DNA of 24,996 nt from a bacterium (lineage in GTDB: Bacteria; Hydrogenedentota; Hydrogenedentia; Hydrogenedentiales; SLHB01), in NCBI GenBank assembly GCA_024231375.1, contig JAAEQP010000608.1, forward strand, positions 1 to 24,996, written 5' to 3'. The notes below the pieces were generated by a model. It ran no database searches. It had not been told where the DNA came from and saw only the letters and a list, made by a program, of their open reading frames with translations. The stretch's first letter is position 1, and each line of letters starts with the position of its first letter. Shown one piece after another: positions 8,192-16,978 of this stretch. The position numbers were made by a program, and so were the translations under genes.

Positions 8192-9242
8192 GCGCCATCC
8201 GCCACCTGCGCACCCAGGGCATGGTGACCAGCCACAACCCTTCGCCCACGAAACAGAGAATCGCCAGCGCCAGGGGCCACTGGAACCGGTTCACCAGGCG
8301 GAACCGGATATCGCTGCCCACGGACCGCGCCGATAGGGCCTCGAACCGGTCGAAGATCTGATCGATATCCCACGTGTCCACGCGAGCGCGCACATACGCG
8401 CCGTTGCCCGCCATGGCCACCTTCTGTAGCGTGTCCTCATCCAACTTCGACAGGTGCTTGCCCTCCACACCCGCGCCGTAGCGACCCATCCACTCGGGCA
8501 GTTCCACTTCGGCGCCCCTCGGATCGCCGACACCGATAACGAACACCCGCGCCACTTCCGCCGCTTCCTCGGCCGCTTCGATAGCGTCGCCCGACACTTC
8601 TTCACCATCCGAGATCACGAGAATGCCGCGCGACCCTTTGCTGGAAAGACCGGTGCTCTGTGCTTCCTGGCGAAAGGCTTCGACGGCCTCGCGGATGGCG
8701 TCGGCGATGTCCGTGCCTTCCCGGCTGATGGTGTCCGTATCCACCGCATTGAGCACGGCCTTGAAATACCCGTGGTCCGCCGTGAGCGGGCACTGCAGCG
8801 CCGCAGCCCCTGAGAACGCCACCAATCCGAACCGGTCGCCGGTAGCCAAATCCAGAAGCGATCCGACCTTCTGCTTGGCCCGCTCCAGCCGATTCGGTAG
8901 CGGGTTCGTGGCGCGCATGCTCTCAGACGTGTCGAGGCACACGATGATGTCGCGGCTGAATTGCCGGACCTCCTGCCACGATTGCCCCCAGTGCGGTTGC
9001 GCGAAGGTCAATGCGAGGAACAGCACACCCAGCACGGGCAGCCAAAACAGGGGACGCCGGCTGCGTGCATCGTATCCGAGCAGCAGTCGCGGGGCCAGTG
9101 CTGCTTCAACGAACCGGTGAAGGCGTTTGTGCCGCAACGCTTCCAGCACGCGCAACAGCACCACGACCGCGGCCACGGCAAGCACAATGCCGCCCAGCCA
9201 CCAGTGCAGTTGGCTCCATGGAAACGCGAACGCTACCTTCAT
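8163..9242 (-). CDS. batB: BatB-like VWA-domain membrane protein
   Basis: A 359-residue inner-membrane protein. Membrane segments lie at about 15-32, 66-82 and 323-342, bracketing a von Willebrand factor A domain (about 96-300). The metal-ion-dependent adhesion site is complete: DTSES (Asp104, Ser106, Ser108), Thr177 in REGTDIADAI and Asp212 in ISDGEE. This is the BatA/BatB layout; position directly after BatA and before BatC points to BatB. The ATG at 9242 has AAGGAA 9 nt upstream, 25 nt after the batA stop. In Bat systems the two VWA proteins are proposed to form a complex whose metal-site binding is controlled by the MoxR ATPase. The C-terminal tail is short and acidic (AQEEEGRA). Confidence 0.92.
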   Translation of the reverse strand: MKVAFAFPWSQLHWWLGGIVLAVAAVVVLLRVLEALRHKRLHRFVEAALAPRLLLGYDARSRRPLFWLPVLGVLFLALTFAQPHWGQSWQEVRQFSRDIIVCLDTSESMRATNPLPNRLERAKQKVGSLLDLATGDRFGLVAFSGAAALQCPLTADHGYFKAVLNAVDTDTISREGTDIADAIREAVEAFRQEAQSTGLSSKGSRGILVISDGEEVSGDAIEAAEEAAEVARVFVIGVGDPRGAEVELPEWMGRYGAGVEGKHLSKLDEDTLQKVAMAGNGAYVRARVDTWDIDQIFDRFEALSARSVGSDIRFRLVNRFQWPLALAILCFVGEGLWLVTMPWVRRWRMAHAQEEEGRA

Positions 9243-9267
9243 CCGATGCAGTTCCTTTCGTGCCGGT

Positions 9268-10320
9268 TTACGGGATCGGTTCGAACCAGACCCGGCGGGT
9301 CAGAATCGAGAGACCCAACGCCACCGCGCCAACCGCGGCCCACGGCACAAACCCTTCTTCATAGTCGTAATAGTCGTCGATGTCGACTTCGGTTGTCTCC
9401 AGTTCATTGATCTCGTCGTAGGCCCCTTGTAGCGACTGCGTGTCCGTCGCCCGGTAGAACCGCCCACCCGAGATCTCGGCGATCCGATTCAGCGTGTCGA
9501 GATCGATGGGCAGACTCATGGGCACCAGGCGCTCGCCGAAGACCGTGCGGTGTGGCACCAGGGCCTCGCCTTCCGACCCCGCGCCGATGGAGTAGATACG
9601 AATGCCGTACTCTTTGGCGAATCGCGATGCCGTGATGGGGTCCAACTCACCGCTGTTGTTACGGCCGTCCGTAAGCAGGATGATCACCTTCGATTTCGCT
9701 TCGGACTTGCGGAGCTTGCTGACCGCCAGTCCCACCGCCGACCCGATGGCCGTGCCGCGCTTCCGTTGGTCCGTTTCATCGATCGTGGCCACGTCCAGTT
9801 CCCGCTCAAGCATGTCGTAGTCCAGCGTGAGGGGACACTGGGTCCACGCGTATCCCGCGTAGAGGACCAGTCCGATGCGGTCGACACCGAACCGGTCGCC
9901 TGTGCGCTGTTTGCGGTTCTCCAGGAAGTCGCGGACCGCTTCCTTGGTCACGAACAACCGGTTCCGCCGCTCGCCCTTGGAGACGAAGTCCATGGCCTTC
10001 ATGCTGCCCGACACATCGACGCACAGCATGATGTCCACGATGTCGGCGGTGTCGCGCCGCGCCTGCAAACCTTGCAGTGGCCGGGCCAAAGCCATCAATA
10101 GAAATGCGAGTCCCACGGCTCGGAGCACGGCCGGTGCGCCGCGAAGCGCCACGCGGGGACTGCGACGCAGACGGGCGAGCACTTCGCCCGTGGAGATGCG
10201 CATGGCGCCAGGTGCGCGCGCGAACAGTTCGGCCAGCAAGAGCGCACCGATCCCCGGAAGCAGCACCAGCAGCCACGGATGCATCAGTTTGTTGAACAGG
10301 AATGGAGTGAGCAACGTCAT
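9268..10320 (-). CDS. batA: BatA-like VWA-domain membrane protein
   Basis: A 350-residue membrane protein. Segments at about 16-33, 64-80 and 326-342 flank a VWA domain (about 92-305). The adhesion site is intact: DVSGS (Asp102, Ser104, Ser106), Thr190 in KRGTAIGSA and Asp218 in LLTDGRNNSG. The frame stays open to 10788, but that extra 156 residues is Arg/Gly/Pro-rich shadow sequence inside the previous gene. The true start is the ATG at 10320, which forms ATGA with the preceding stop and has GGAGG 7 nt upstream. Residues 305-324 are very acidic and Tyr-rich (EVDIDDYYDYEEG). It should pair with BatB in the membrane. Confidence 0.92.
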   Translation of the reverse strand: MTLLTPFLFNKLMHPWLLVLLPGIGALLLAELFARAPGAMRISTGEVLARLRRSPRVALRGAPAVLRAVGLAFLLMALARPLQGLQARRDTADIVDIMLCVDVSGSMKAMDFVSKGERRNRLFVTKEAVRDFLENRKQRTGDRFGVDRIGLVLYAGYAWTQCPLTLDYDMLERELDVATIDETDQRKRGTAIGSAVGLAVSKLRKSEAKSKVIILLTDGRNNSGELDPITASRFAKEYGIRIYSIGAGSEGEALVPHRTVFGERLVPMSLPIDLDTLNRIAEISGGRFYRATDTQSLQGAYDEINELETTEVDIDDYYDYEEGFVPWAAVGAVALGLSILTRRVWFEPIP

Positions 10321-11279
10321 GCGGCGTCCTCCGCAGCGGATTCGACCGAAGGCTTGGTCTCGTCCACAAACGTCAGGACCGTGGCGAAGCTCTCTTCCAT
10401 CTGTCCGAGACTGGGTTCGTAGCGCGCGAACTTCACGCGGTCGCTGTGCCTGAGAAACTTCTCGAGCATGGCCTGCTGAACATCGTTGAACATGCCGTTT
10501 TGCGCGGCCTCGGCAAGGAATTCCGGCGTGGTCTGCTCCGGTGCATGCACCAGGAACCGTTCCTCGATGTACTCGCGGAGAATCGCGGACAGCTCCACGT
10601 AATACTGCTCGAATTGCCCGGCCGACGGGAGTTTCTGGCGGTCCAGTCCCCGCAACCGGTCGTATGCCCGGTCCCAGGGCAGGACGGGTGGTGCGGCCCG
10701 TTCGACGCGGCGTCGATGGCTCAACAGGTACGCGATCCCCCATACGGCCAAGCCAATCGCAGGCACCACGGCGGCCCAAAAGGGCCACCGCGCGTAGATG
10801 GGCAGCGGCGGGTCGATGAGGGGCATGATCGGGTTAAACTGCTCGGCCAGTTCCTGCTCCTCGACGGTCAGGTCGCGTACCTGCACCGCGGGCGACGGCA
10901 CCACGAGCATCTGCTCTCCGGTCAATTCGCTCTCGGTCTGGATGGTGATTGGCGGGACCGGGTACTCGCCCGCGAATACGGGACTGAGCACGTACCTTGT
11001 GACGTATCGTTGCCGTCCGCCGCGAATGGATGTACGCTCGATGTCGGGTACGCCCGAGATGCCCAAGCCCTGAAGCTGCGCATCGAGGCCGGGCAGGTCC
11101 ACGGACATGTCATCAGGACCCTCCACGGTCACCGTGAAAGTGGTCGGGCGATGGAAGGGCACGACGGCAGGGTCAACCGTCACCACGGCCGTTACGCCCA
11201 ATTCGGCCGCGCAATGGGCCGTGGGAGCGAGTGACACCGCCAGCAAGAACGCGGCGGCTATGTGGACACCAATCCTCAC
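10317..11279 (-). CDS. Signal-peptide, Ig-like, single-TM protein with cytoplasmic helical tail (BatD/DUF4381-like)
   Basis: A 320-residue protein. A signal sequence covers about 1-24. One Ig-like beta domain (about 28-135) contains TFTVTVEGPDD and VTRYVLSPVFAGEYPVPP. A membrane segment lies at 166-186. The cytoplasmic tail (about 200-305, PWDRAYDRLRGLDRQKLP, QYYVELSAILREYIEERF) resembles the short DUF4381-type proteins often found between DUF58 and BatA genes. So it combines a BatD-like outside with a DUF4381-like inside. The GTG start forms GTGA with the upstream stop and is preceded by GAGGAAGGGA; there is no better ATG. It probably links periplasmic partners to the MoxR/DUF58 side of the complex. 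The domain calls are from pattern and context, not from a search. Confidence 0.75.
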   Translation of the reverse strand: MRIGVHIAAAFLLAVSLAPTAHCAAELGVTAVVTVDPAVVPFHRPTTFTVTVEGPDDMSVDLPGLDAQLQGLGISGVPDIERTSIRGGRQRYVTRYVLSPVFAGEYPVPPITIQTESELTGEQMLVVPSPAVQVRDLTVEEQELAEQFNPIMPLIDPPLPIYARWPFWAAVVPAIGLAVWGIAYLLSHRRRVERAAPPVLPWDRAYDRLRGLDRQKLPSAGQFEQYYVELSAILREYIEERFLVHAPEQTTPEFLAEAAQNGMFNDVQQAMLEKFLRHSDRVKFARYEPSLGQMEESFATVLTFVDETKPSVESAAEDAA

Positions 11280-12505
11280 TTCCCTTCCTCAGTCTGTTGG
11301 AGCCGGTCGGCGTGGATTCGCACGTCCTGCGCCTTCAGTGTTTCCTCGATGATGGCGCGGACCTGCTCCTGTTCTTTTCGCGCGTGAAGCATGCGTTGCG
11401 CTTGTTCGCGCACCTCGTCGAAGGGCAACACGCGTTCGGCCTGTTTGGAGATCACTTTGAACAGGTGAGGCGCATCACCTACGGCGAGTGGGCCCACGGT
11501 GGTGTTCGGCTCGGCGGCCAGAATCGCCTCCACGGCCTCGGCGCTCTCGGGAATGCCCGGAATCGAACGTCCCGCGTGTACGGTTACCGGTTTGTCGCCA
11601 AACTCCTCGCCCTCCCGCGCGACCAACACATCTGCCTGCGCGGGCCGCGAGAACAGACTCTTTTCGGCTTTGTAGAATCGTTCCACGTCGTCGGCCGACA
11701 CCTTCACATTGCGGTCGACCTCGTCGGCGATGAGTTTCCGCACGACAAGCGCGTCCCGTTGTGCGGCAAGCAGTTCCTGAATCTCGGGGTCCTTGTCCAA
11801 CTCCAGTCGATGGGCCTTGTCGAGCAGGAGCCGCTCGGCCACCATGTTCCTCAACAGTTCCAGACGCTGATCGGGAGTACGGAACGAATCGCGCGCAGAG
11901 GCAGGGAGCTTTTCGAGTTCCAACTCAAGATCCCGCTCCGTGACTCGTTCGTCGCCGAACTCCGCGAGCACGACCTCCCCCGCTCCCGAGGCGTCCGGTG
12001 TCCGCGTGACCGACGTCCGATGGGTCAGTTCGCGGCGGAGGTCCACGGTTCGTCCCAACTTCTCAAGGCAGAAGACGACCTTCTTGTCGATGTCGCGCGC
12101 CAGGTCGGATTCCGGGTCGAGCAACTCGGATTCGTACAGAAAGGTGAGGGCCCGTTCGTAGTCGCCGGCGTCGACGGCCAACTTGCCGACGCTGTAGCAC
12201 ACTTTGGCGCGCGCGGCATCGTCCAATCGGGCTGCTGCCAGATACGTGGCGTACGCATCGATGGCAGCGCTGGGCAGCGCCTTTTCTTCAAGCCGCATCG
12301 CCAGACGTCGAAGCTGATCTTCCGAGGGTCCGCCACCGGAACCGGGTGCGGCACCGCCGTGAAGAAGACCAAGGCCCGCGAACCCCGCGACCGCTCCCAT
12401 GAGAAACACCACCAGGAAGCCCACCAGCCACCGCACGGGCGCGGGCTTCGGTGGATCGTTCTCGGCACGGAACTGCTTCAACCGCTCGGATGTGTTGTCT
12501 GTCAT
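11276..12505 (-). CDS. Membrane-anchored TPR / SurA-parvulin-like protein
   Basis: A 409-residue protein with a short cytoplasmic N-terminus, one membrane anchor (about 25-49), a Gly/Pro linker, TPR-like helices (about 63-160), a SurA/PpiC-type N-terminal helical region (about 177-285; VLAEFGDERVTERDLELEL and LLRNMVAERLLLDKA are typical) and a short parvulin-like segment (about 286-358) followed by a long C-terminal helix. The parvulin part is only about 65 residues. It lacks the usual GxFxxLAxxxS helix and GGDLG turn, keeping only the VGPLxxxDxxHLFKV strand, so isomerase activity is doubtful. It is more likely a periplasmic chaperone or holdase tied to Bat assembly. The ATG at 12505 has GAGGTGA about 7 nt upstream. 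Confidence 0.75.
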   Translation of the reverse strand: MTDNTSERLKQFRAENDPPKPAPVRWLVGFLVVFLMGAVAGFAGLGLLHGGAAPGSGGGPSEDQLRRLAMRLEEKALPSAAIDAYATYLAAARLDDAARAKVCYSVGKLAVDAGDYERALTFLYESELLDPESDLARDIDKKVVFCLEKLGRTVDLRRELTHRTSVTRTPDASGAGEVVLAEFGDERVTERDLELELEKLPASARDSFRTPDQRLELLRNMVAERLLLDKAHRLELDKDPEIQELLAAQRDALVVRKLIADEVDRNVKVSADDVERFYKAEKSLFSRPAQADVLVAREGEEFGDKPVTVHAGRSIPGIPESAEAVEAILAAEPNTTVGPLAVGDAPHLFKVISKQAERVLPFDEVREQAQRMLHARKEQEQVRAIIEETLKAQDVRIHADRLQQTEEGK

Positions 12506-12529
12506 CGCTTAGTCACCTCGTAGAACGCC

Positions 12530-13408
12530 CTACGAATAACGGCGTTCCCGCATCCGGAAGAACCGGTAGATTTCGTCCACGTACGGCCGATCCGTGCGCA
12601 CCCGTATCGCGTCCACCTTCGTCCGTTGAAGGGTCTGGTCCCGCTCACGGGCACGGGTCTCGGCCGCCTTGGCATACTCCATACGCACCACAGGGTCGCT
12701 CGCGTCGATCAATACCTCACGTCCCGACTCAGCATCCCGTAGCGACACCAAGCCCACGTCCGCCAACTGCTCTTCGCGAGGGTCGGTTACTACGGTAGCA
12801 ATCACGTCGTGGCGTCGATTGGCCACGCGCAAGGACGTCTCGTAGTCATTGTCCATGAAGTCCGACACCAGGAAGGTGACAGCCCGGCGTTTCGTCACAC
12901 CGTTGAGAAACTTGAGCGCGCCCGGGATGTTGGTGCCCGTGCCCTTGGGCTCGAAGTACAGCACCTCGCGAATGACGCGCAGCACGTGTTGACGGCCCTT
13001 GCTGGGCGGCACATAGAGTTCGATGTCGTCCGTGAAGACGATGAGACCGACTTTGTCGTTGTTCTTAATGGCCGATATGGCCAGCACGGCGCACAGTTCC
13101 GCGGCCAGTTCGTTCTTGAACCGTTCGACGCTGCCGAACCGGCCAGAACCACTGGCATCAACGAGCAGCATGACGGTGAGTTCACGTTCCTCGGCCAGGA
13201 GCTTCACGTGAGGGGTACCGGTGCGCGCGGTGACGTTCCAGTCGATCATGCGGATCTCGTCGCCGGGCACGTACTCGCGCACCTCCTTGAACTCCATCCC
13301 CTGGCCTTTGAACACACTCTCGTACTGGCCCGCGAGAATCTCGTTGACCATGTGGCTCGTGCGGATTTGGATCCGCCGAATCTGTTGCATGACCTCTTGG
13401 GGAATCAT
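12530..13408 (-). CDS. DUF58 family protein (VWA-like, MoxR partner)
   Basis: A 292-residue soluble protein. The DUF58 signature is clear: EFKEVREYVPGDEIRMIDWN at 39-58, followed by ARTGTPHVK. A VWA-like fold begins at about 78, with DASGS (Asp84, Ser86, Ser88) and a later Asp183 in VSDFMDND. There is no membrane segment, as is common for DUF58 proteins next to moxR. The start is set by TAAGGTG overlapping the moxR stop, 9 bp from the moxR end. In MoxR operons this protein is taken to be the direct adaptor or substrate of the ATPase. The precise role is not known. Confidence 0.92.
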   Translation of the reverse strand: MIPQEVMQQIRRIQIRTSHMVNEILAGQYESVFKGQGMEFKEVREYVPGDEIRMIDWNVTARTGTPHVKLLAEERELTVMLLVDASGSGRFGSVERFKNELAAELCAVLAISAIKNNDKVGLIVFTDDIELYVPPSKGRQHVLRVIREVLYFEPKGTGTNIPGALKFLNGVTKRRAVTFLVSDFMDNDYETSLRVANRRHDVIATVVTDPREEQLADVGLVSLRDAESGREVLIDASDPVVRMEYAKAAETRARERDQTLQRTKVDAIRVRTDRPYVDEIYRFFRMRERRYS

Positions 13409-13417
13409 GACGTCACC

Positions 13418-14407
<990 letters not shown>

Positions 14408-14443
14408 CGGCCCTATCCTCCTTAAACGCGCTCATGCACGGCC

Positions 14444-15310
14444 TTACCGTACGCCGCGTTCCTCTCGGAACGCGTTGAGCGCCCGTTCCAGTTCACGAAT
14501 ACCGCTGTCCATATCGTCGTCCGTGGGCGTTTCGCCCGTATATCCCACCCGTTGCGCGGCGCCATCGAGCCGAATGGCCAAGGCACCGTCATTGCCTTCC
14601 AATGCGGCCGCCCCACGGGCCAGTTCGCCGTAGAAGGCGTAATGCTGCCCGTCGATGCGGCATTGGCGCGCCTTCGTCATCGAGGCCTCCACTGCCGCGG
14701 CCCGCTCAGCGGGACTGGGCCCGCGCTTGACCGGCGCACGGTCGCGCCGCTTACGCAACACGCGCCGAAGGACGATGACGCTTACAACTGCAGCCACCGT
14801 CGCCAGAGTTCCGATGCCGACCCACAGCAACGTGAGGTCCCGCGCGACCAGGACCTGCACGGGTTCTACGCGAAGCGTGGGCTCTTCCGGCTCTGGGGAC
14901 GGCGGCGCATTGGGGTCTGCGTCCTTCTCGCCTGTTCCGGCTGGCTCCGGCACGTAATGCACCGTTACCGGCGGGGTCTTGAAGGTACCCAGTTTAAGAG
15001 GAACGAGTTCCGCGACAAGCTGCACCACGTTACGGCCGTCCCGCACAAGTCCTTTCGACTCAACGAATTCGAAAGAGGCGCCCTCCACGGTCACGTCTTC
15101 GGGCAACTCAGCCCAGATCGCGTATTCCGAGGGGTCGCCGTCCCAGGACACTTCGTACACGATTCGGTACGGTTGACCGGGATGAGCGGGTTGAGGGTCA
15201 GGCACAATGTCGACATCGGGTTGCGCCCACGCAATTGAGGGGACAACCAGCGCCAGGGCCACAGCCGTACCCCAGAAGAGGCGGCCGAATATGGGTTTGC
15301 ACAGTTCCAC
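14444..15310 (-). CDS. Signal-peptide, Ig-like, single-TM protein; first gene of the Bat operon
   Basis: A 288-residue protein of no family I can name with confidence. A signal peptide (1-29, ending SIAWA) leads into one beta-sandwich domain (about 32-120; EVSWDGDPSEYAIWAELPEDV is typical of BatD-like modules). A Pro/Glu-rich stalk (121-145) and a membrane segment (159-181) follow, then a basic stop-transfer stretch (RRVLRKRRDR) and a cytoplasmic helical tail. It has the same outside-TM-inside plan as the product of 10317-11279 but no obvious residue-level identity. The GTG start at 15310 has no good ribosome site, and an in-frame stop at 15356-15358 limits extension; no upstream ATG is available. 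Translation may use a short leader or be weak. Context suggests a Bat accessory factor. Confidence 0.7.
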   Translation of the reverse strand: MELCKPIFGRLFWGTAVALALVVPSIAWAQPDVDIVPDPQPAHPGQPYRIVYEVSWDGDPSEYAIWAELPEDVTVEGASFEFVESKGLVRDGRNVVQLVAELVPLKLGTFKTPPVTVHYVPEPAGTGEKDADPNAPPSPEPEEPTLRVEPVQVLVARDLTLLWVGIGTLATVAAVVSVIVLRRVLRKRRDRAPVKRGPSPAERAAAVEASMTKARQCRIDGQHYAFYGELARGAAALEGNDGALAIRLDGAAQRVGYTGETPTDDDMDSGIRELERALNAFREERGVR

Positions 15311-15360
15311 ACTAGAGGGAGAGCAGGTTCCGTGCCATCGACAAGAAAGGACAACCTACT

Positions 15361-15400
15361 GATAAATATAGACTTAGAGGCAGAGAAACGGCCCTCAAGA
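15361..15400 (-). promoter_or_regulatory. AT-rich leader with a possible -10 box for the Bat operon
   Basis: The only AT-rich patch in the 179-bp gap before the operon contains TATATT on the minus strand (15365-15370). A TTGAGG at 15393-15398 is too far (22 bp) to be a normal -35, so the call is weak. No other promoter-like pair is visible in the gap. Confidence 0.2.
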
Positions 15401-15415
15401 AGCCCCATTTAGGGC
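15397..15415 (-). terminator. Weak hairpin after the BNR_4 gene
   Basis: On the minus strand GCCC pairs with GGGC around a 6-nt loop (15402-15405 with 15412-15415), followed by TTCTT. It sits between the BNR_4-type gene and the Bat operon, both on the same strand. The stem is only 4 bp, so termination would be inefficient and some readthrough is possible. Confidence 0.25.
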
Positions 15416-15489
15416 ATTCGGCTAATGGCGGGACGATCTGAGGTTTTCATCAACTCAGCACAAGCCCGAACCGACGACGGACAGACCGC

Positions 15490-16821
15490 CTATTCCGCCT
15501 TCACGGGCAAGACCTTGCCCTGTTCGTCAAGCGCGTAGATACGCTTGTTCTTGCGCCATGGATTGTCGTAGTGGTTCTCAGGCACGACCTTGAAGTCGTC
15601 CGGATACGTGCCGGTCGCCTCGCACACGACGAGGAATGGGCCCCCGCCGGGGTAGTCGGTGACAAGATTGATGCCGCCCAAACCGTGCCCCAGGGTTCGC
15701 CGGTCCATAAGGCACGTGCCTGCGTCCCACGTCGTTCCCCCATCGGTGCTGGTCCACGCGTAGAGGTCGCCGCCGGAGAACTCCGTGGGCGGGTCCGTCG
15801 CGCGAATGCCAAACATGCGGATGTGCGCGCCGTCCGCGGTCCATATGGGGCCCTGGGTGAACCCCTCTGTGTATTCATCAGGAATGTCGTGCCGGACCAG
15901 ATTTCCGCCGTCCCAGATGGCGAACGAATGCGTATCGCCGCGTTTCAGTAGCATGTACAGCACGCCGTCATGCACGAACAACTCGCGAAGCGACAGGCCA
16001 TCGACCCGGCAGTGCTCCACCACGGGATCGTCAGTGGGCATGGGACCCAGCTCGGTTGTTCCGTCCCAGGCATACATCTTCTCAGCGGTTGGATCGTACT
16101 GGCACCCGTACCACATCCACGAGCCGCTGGGAATCAGGGCCAGATTCAGGTGAATCCGGCCGGACGTCGGGTCGTATACGGCGTTCCGTCCGTTAAGCTT
16201 GCAGGCCTTTCGGAACGCGCCAAGTTTCTTCACATCGCTCCAGGTCCGGCCGTCGTCTTTCGAGCGAATGAGCCCGAGGAAGGGATTCTTGTAGCCGCCG
16301 GTGGGGCCGTAGCGGTAGAACATGAGCAGTTCACCGTCGGGTAACTCGCAGACGTAGGGATAGGTGGCGAAACTAGATAGCCGCGCGCCGAGTTCCCATT
16401 GGTCGATGACCTCGGGCTTCGTGCTGCGCGCATACTTGAACGGCGTGCCGTGGCTACCGTAGATGAGATGGACGATACCGGTCTTCGACACCCACAGATT
16501 GGGCGCGTTGTGCCCATCCTTGAGGCCTTTGCACCACCCCACCTCGGCAATGCAATCGTCGACAACGACGGGCTCGGCCCACGCCTTGGTGTCGTGGTCG
16601 TAGGACGTCACCCGTGCGTTGAAATCCTGGTCCATGTAGGCCAGGTAGGTGCGGCGATGCTCGCCTGCGAAGTACATGGCGCGCGACTGATGGTCCCGCG
16701 CGAGCGTGCCGCCCAGCGCATCGTTCACGAAGGGCATCGGCGCCTCGGCCCCGTACACCGCGGAGGCCGCGATCAATGCGACGAGTGTCGCGAGCGCGAC
16801 GGTTGGACGTTGAATAGGCAT
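15490..16821 (-). CDS. Secreted BNR_4-type beta-propeller protein
   Basis: A 443-residue exported protein with a signal peptide (1-25, ending VYGA) and a beta-propeller. Two Asp-box motifs are plain: SKDDGRTW (187-194) and STDGGTTW (358-365). The stretch DGHNAPNLWVSKTGIVHLIYGSHG (103-126) is typical of the BNR_4 group, found in ulvan- and rhamnogalacturonan-related loci and other polysaccharide loci. The frame opens at a TTG (16836), but the ATG at 16821 is preceded by GGAG with 9-nt spacing and gives the better signal peptide. It probably binds or cleaves a polysaccharide outside the cytoplasm; I cannot assign a substrate or catalytic residues. It is transcribed divergently from another Asp-box protein gene. 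Confidence 0.85.
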   Translation of the reverse strand: MPIQRPTVALATLVALIAASAVYGAEAPMPFVNDALGGTLARDHQSRAMYFAGEHRRTYLAYMDQDFNARVTSYDHDTKAWAEPVVVDDCIAEVGWCKGLKDGHNAPNLWVSKTGIVHLIYGSHGTPFKYARSTKPEVIDQWELGARLSSFATYPYVCELPDGELLMFYRYGPTGGYKNPFLGLIRSKDDGRTWSDVKKLGAFRKACKLNGRNAVYDPTSGRIHLNLALIPSGSWMWYGCQYDPTAEKMYAWDGTTELGPMPTDDPVVEHCRVDGLSLRELFVHDGVLYMLLKRGDTHSFAIWDGGNLVRHDIPDEYTEGFTQGPIWTADGAHIRMFGIRATDPPTEFSGGDLYAWTSTDGGTTWDAGTCLMDRRTLGHGLGGINLVTDYPGGGPFLVVCEATGTYPDDFKVVPENHYDNPWRKNKRIYALDEQGKVLPVKAE

Positions 16822-16830
16822 GTGATTGGT

Positions 16831-16834
16831 CTCC
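16831..16834 (-). promoter_or_regulatory. Ribosome binding site deciding the BNR_4 start
   Basis: GGAG on the minus strand lies 9 nt before the ATG at 16821. The upstream in-frame TTG (16836) overlaps it and would have no ribosome site of its own. Confidence 0.6.
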
Positions 16835-16874
16835 AATGGGGTGACTCAGCGCCTCGTTTCTCCCGCTTCCGGGC

Positions 16875-16903
16875 AGTTTAGGGGTCCATGCCTTGGCGTT
16901 CAA
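16875..16903 (-). promoter_or_regulatory. Sigma70-like promoter for the BNR_4 gene
   Basis: On the minus strand TTGAAC (16898-16903) and TAAACT (16875-16880) are separated by exactly 17 bp. Transcription would start near 16868, giving a leader of about 47 nt before the ATG at 16821. Confidence 0.5.
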
Positions 16904-16948
16904 GGGTTGACTCGACACGCCCGGCGCGCGTACAACGCCCGTTGAACG
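16897..16948. promoter_or_regulatory. Inverted repeats in the divergent promoter, possible operator
   Basis: TCAA-GGG-TTGA (16900-16910) straddles both -35 boxes. A longer-range pair CGTTCAA (16897-16903) and TTGAACG (16942-16948) brackets the plus-strand promoter. A dimeric regulator bound here could control both genes. No regulator gene is nearby, and short repeats like these can arise by chance. Confidence 0.3.
16907..16936 (+). promoter_or_regulatory. Sigma70-like promoter for the sialidase-like gene
   Basis: TTGACT (16907-16912) and TACAAC (16931-16936) with an 18-bp spacer. The predicted start near 16943 leaves a leader of about 36 nt before the ATG at 16979. The -35 box lies 3 bp from that of the divergent promoter. 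Confidence 0.55.
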
Positions 16949-16978
16949 AAATGATTGAGCAATCTGGGGGCACATGCG

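Noticed and set aside
10321..10788. N-terminal extension of the batA frame
   Set aside because: Arg/Gly/Pro-rich shadow of the preceding gene; the ATG at 10320 has a ribosome site and an ATGA junction.
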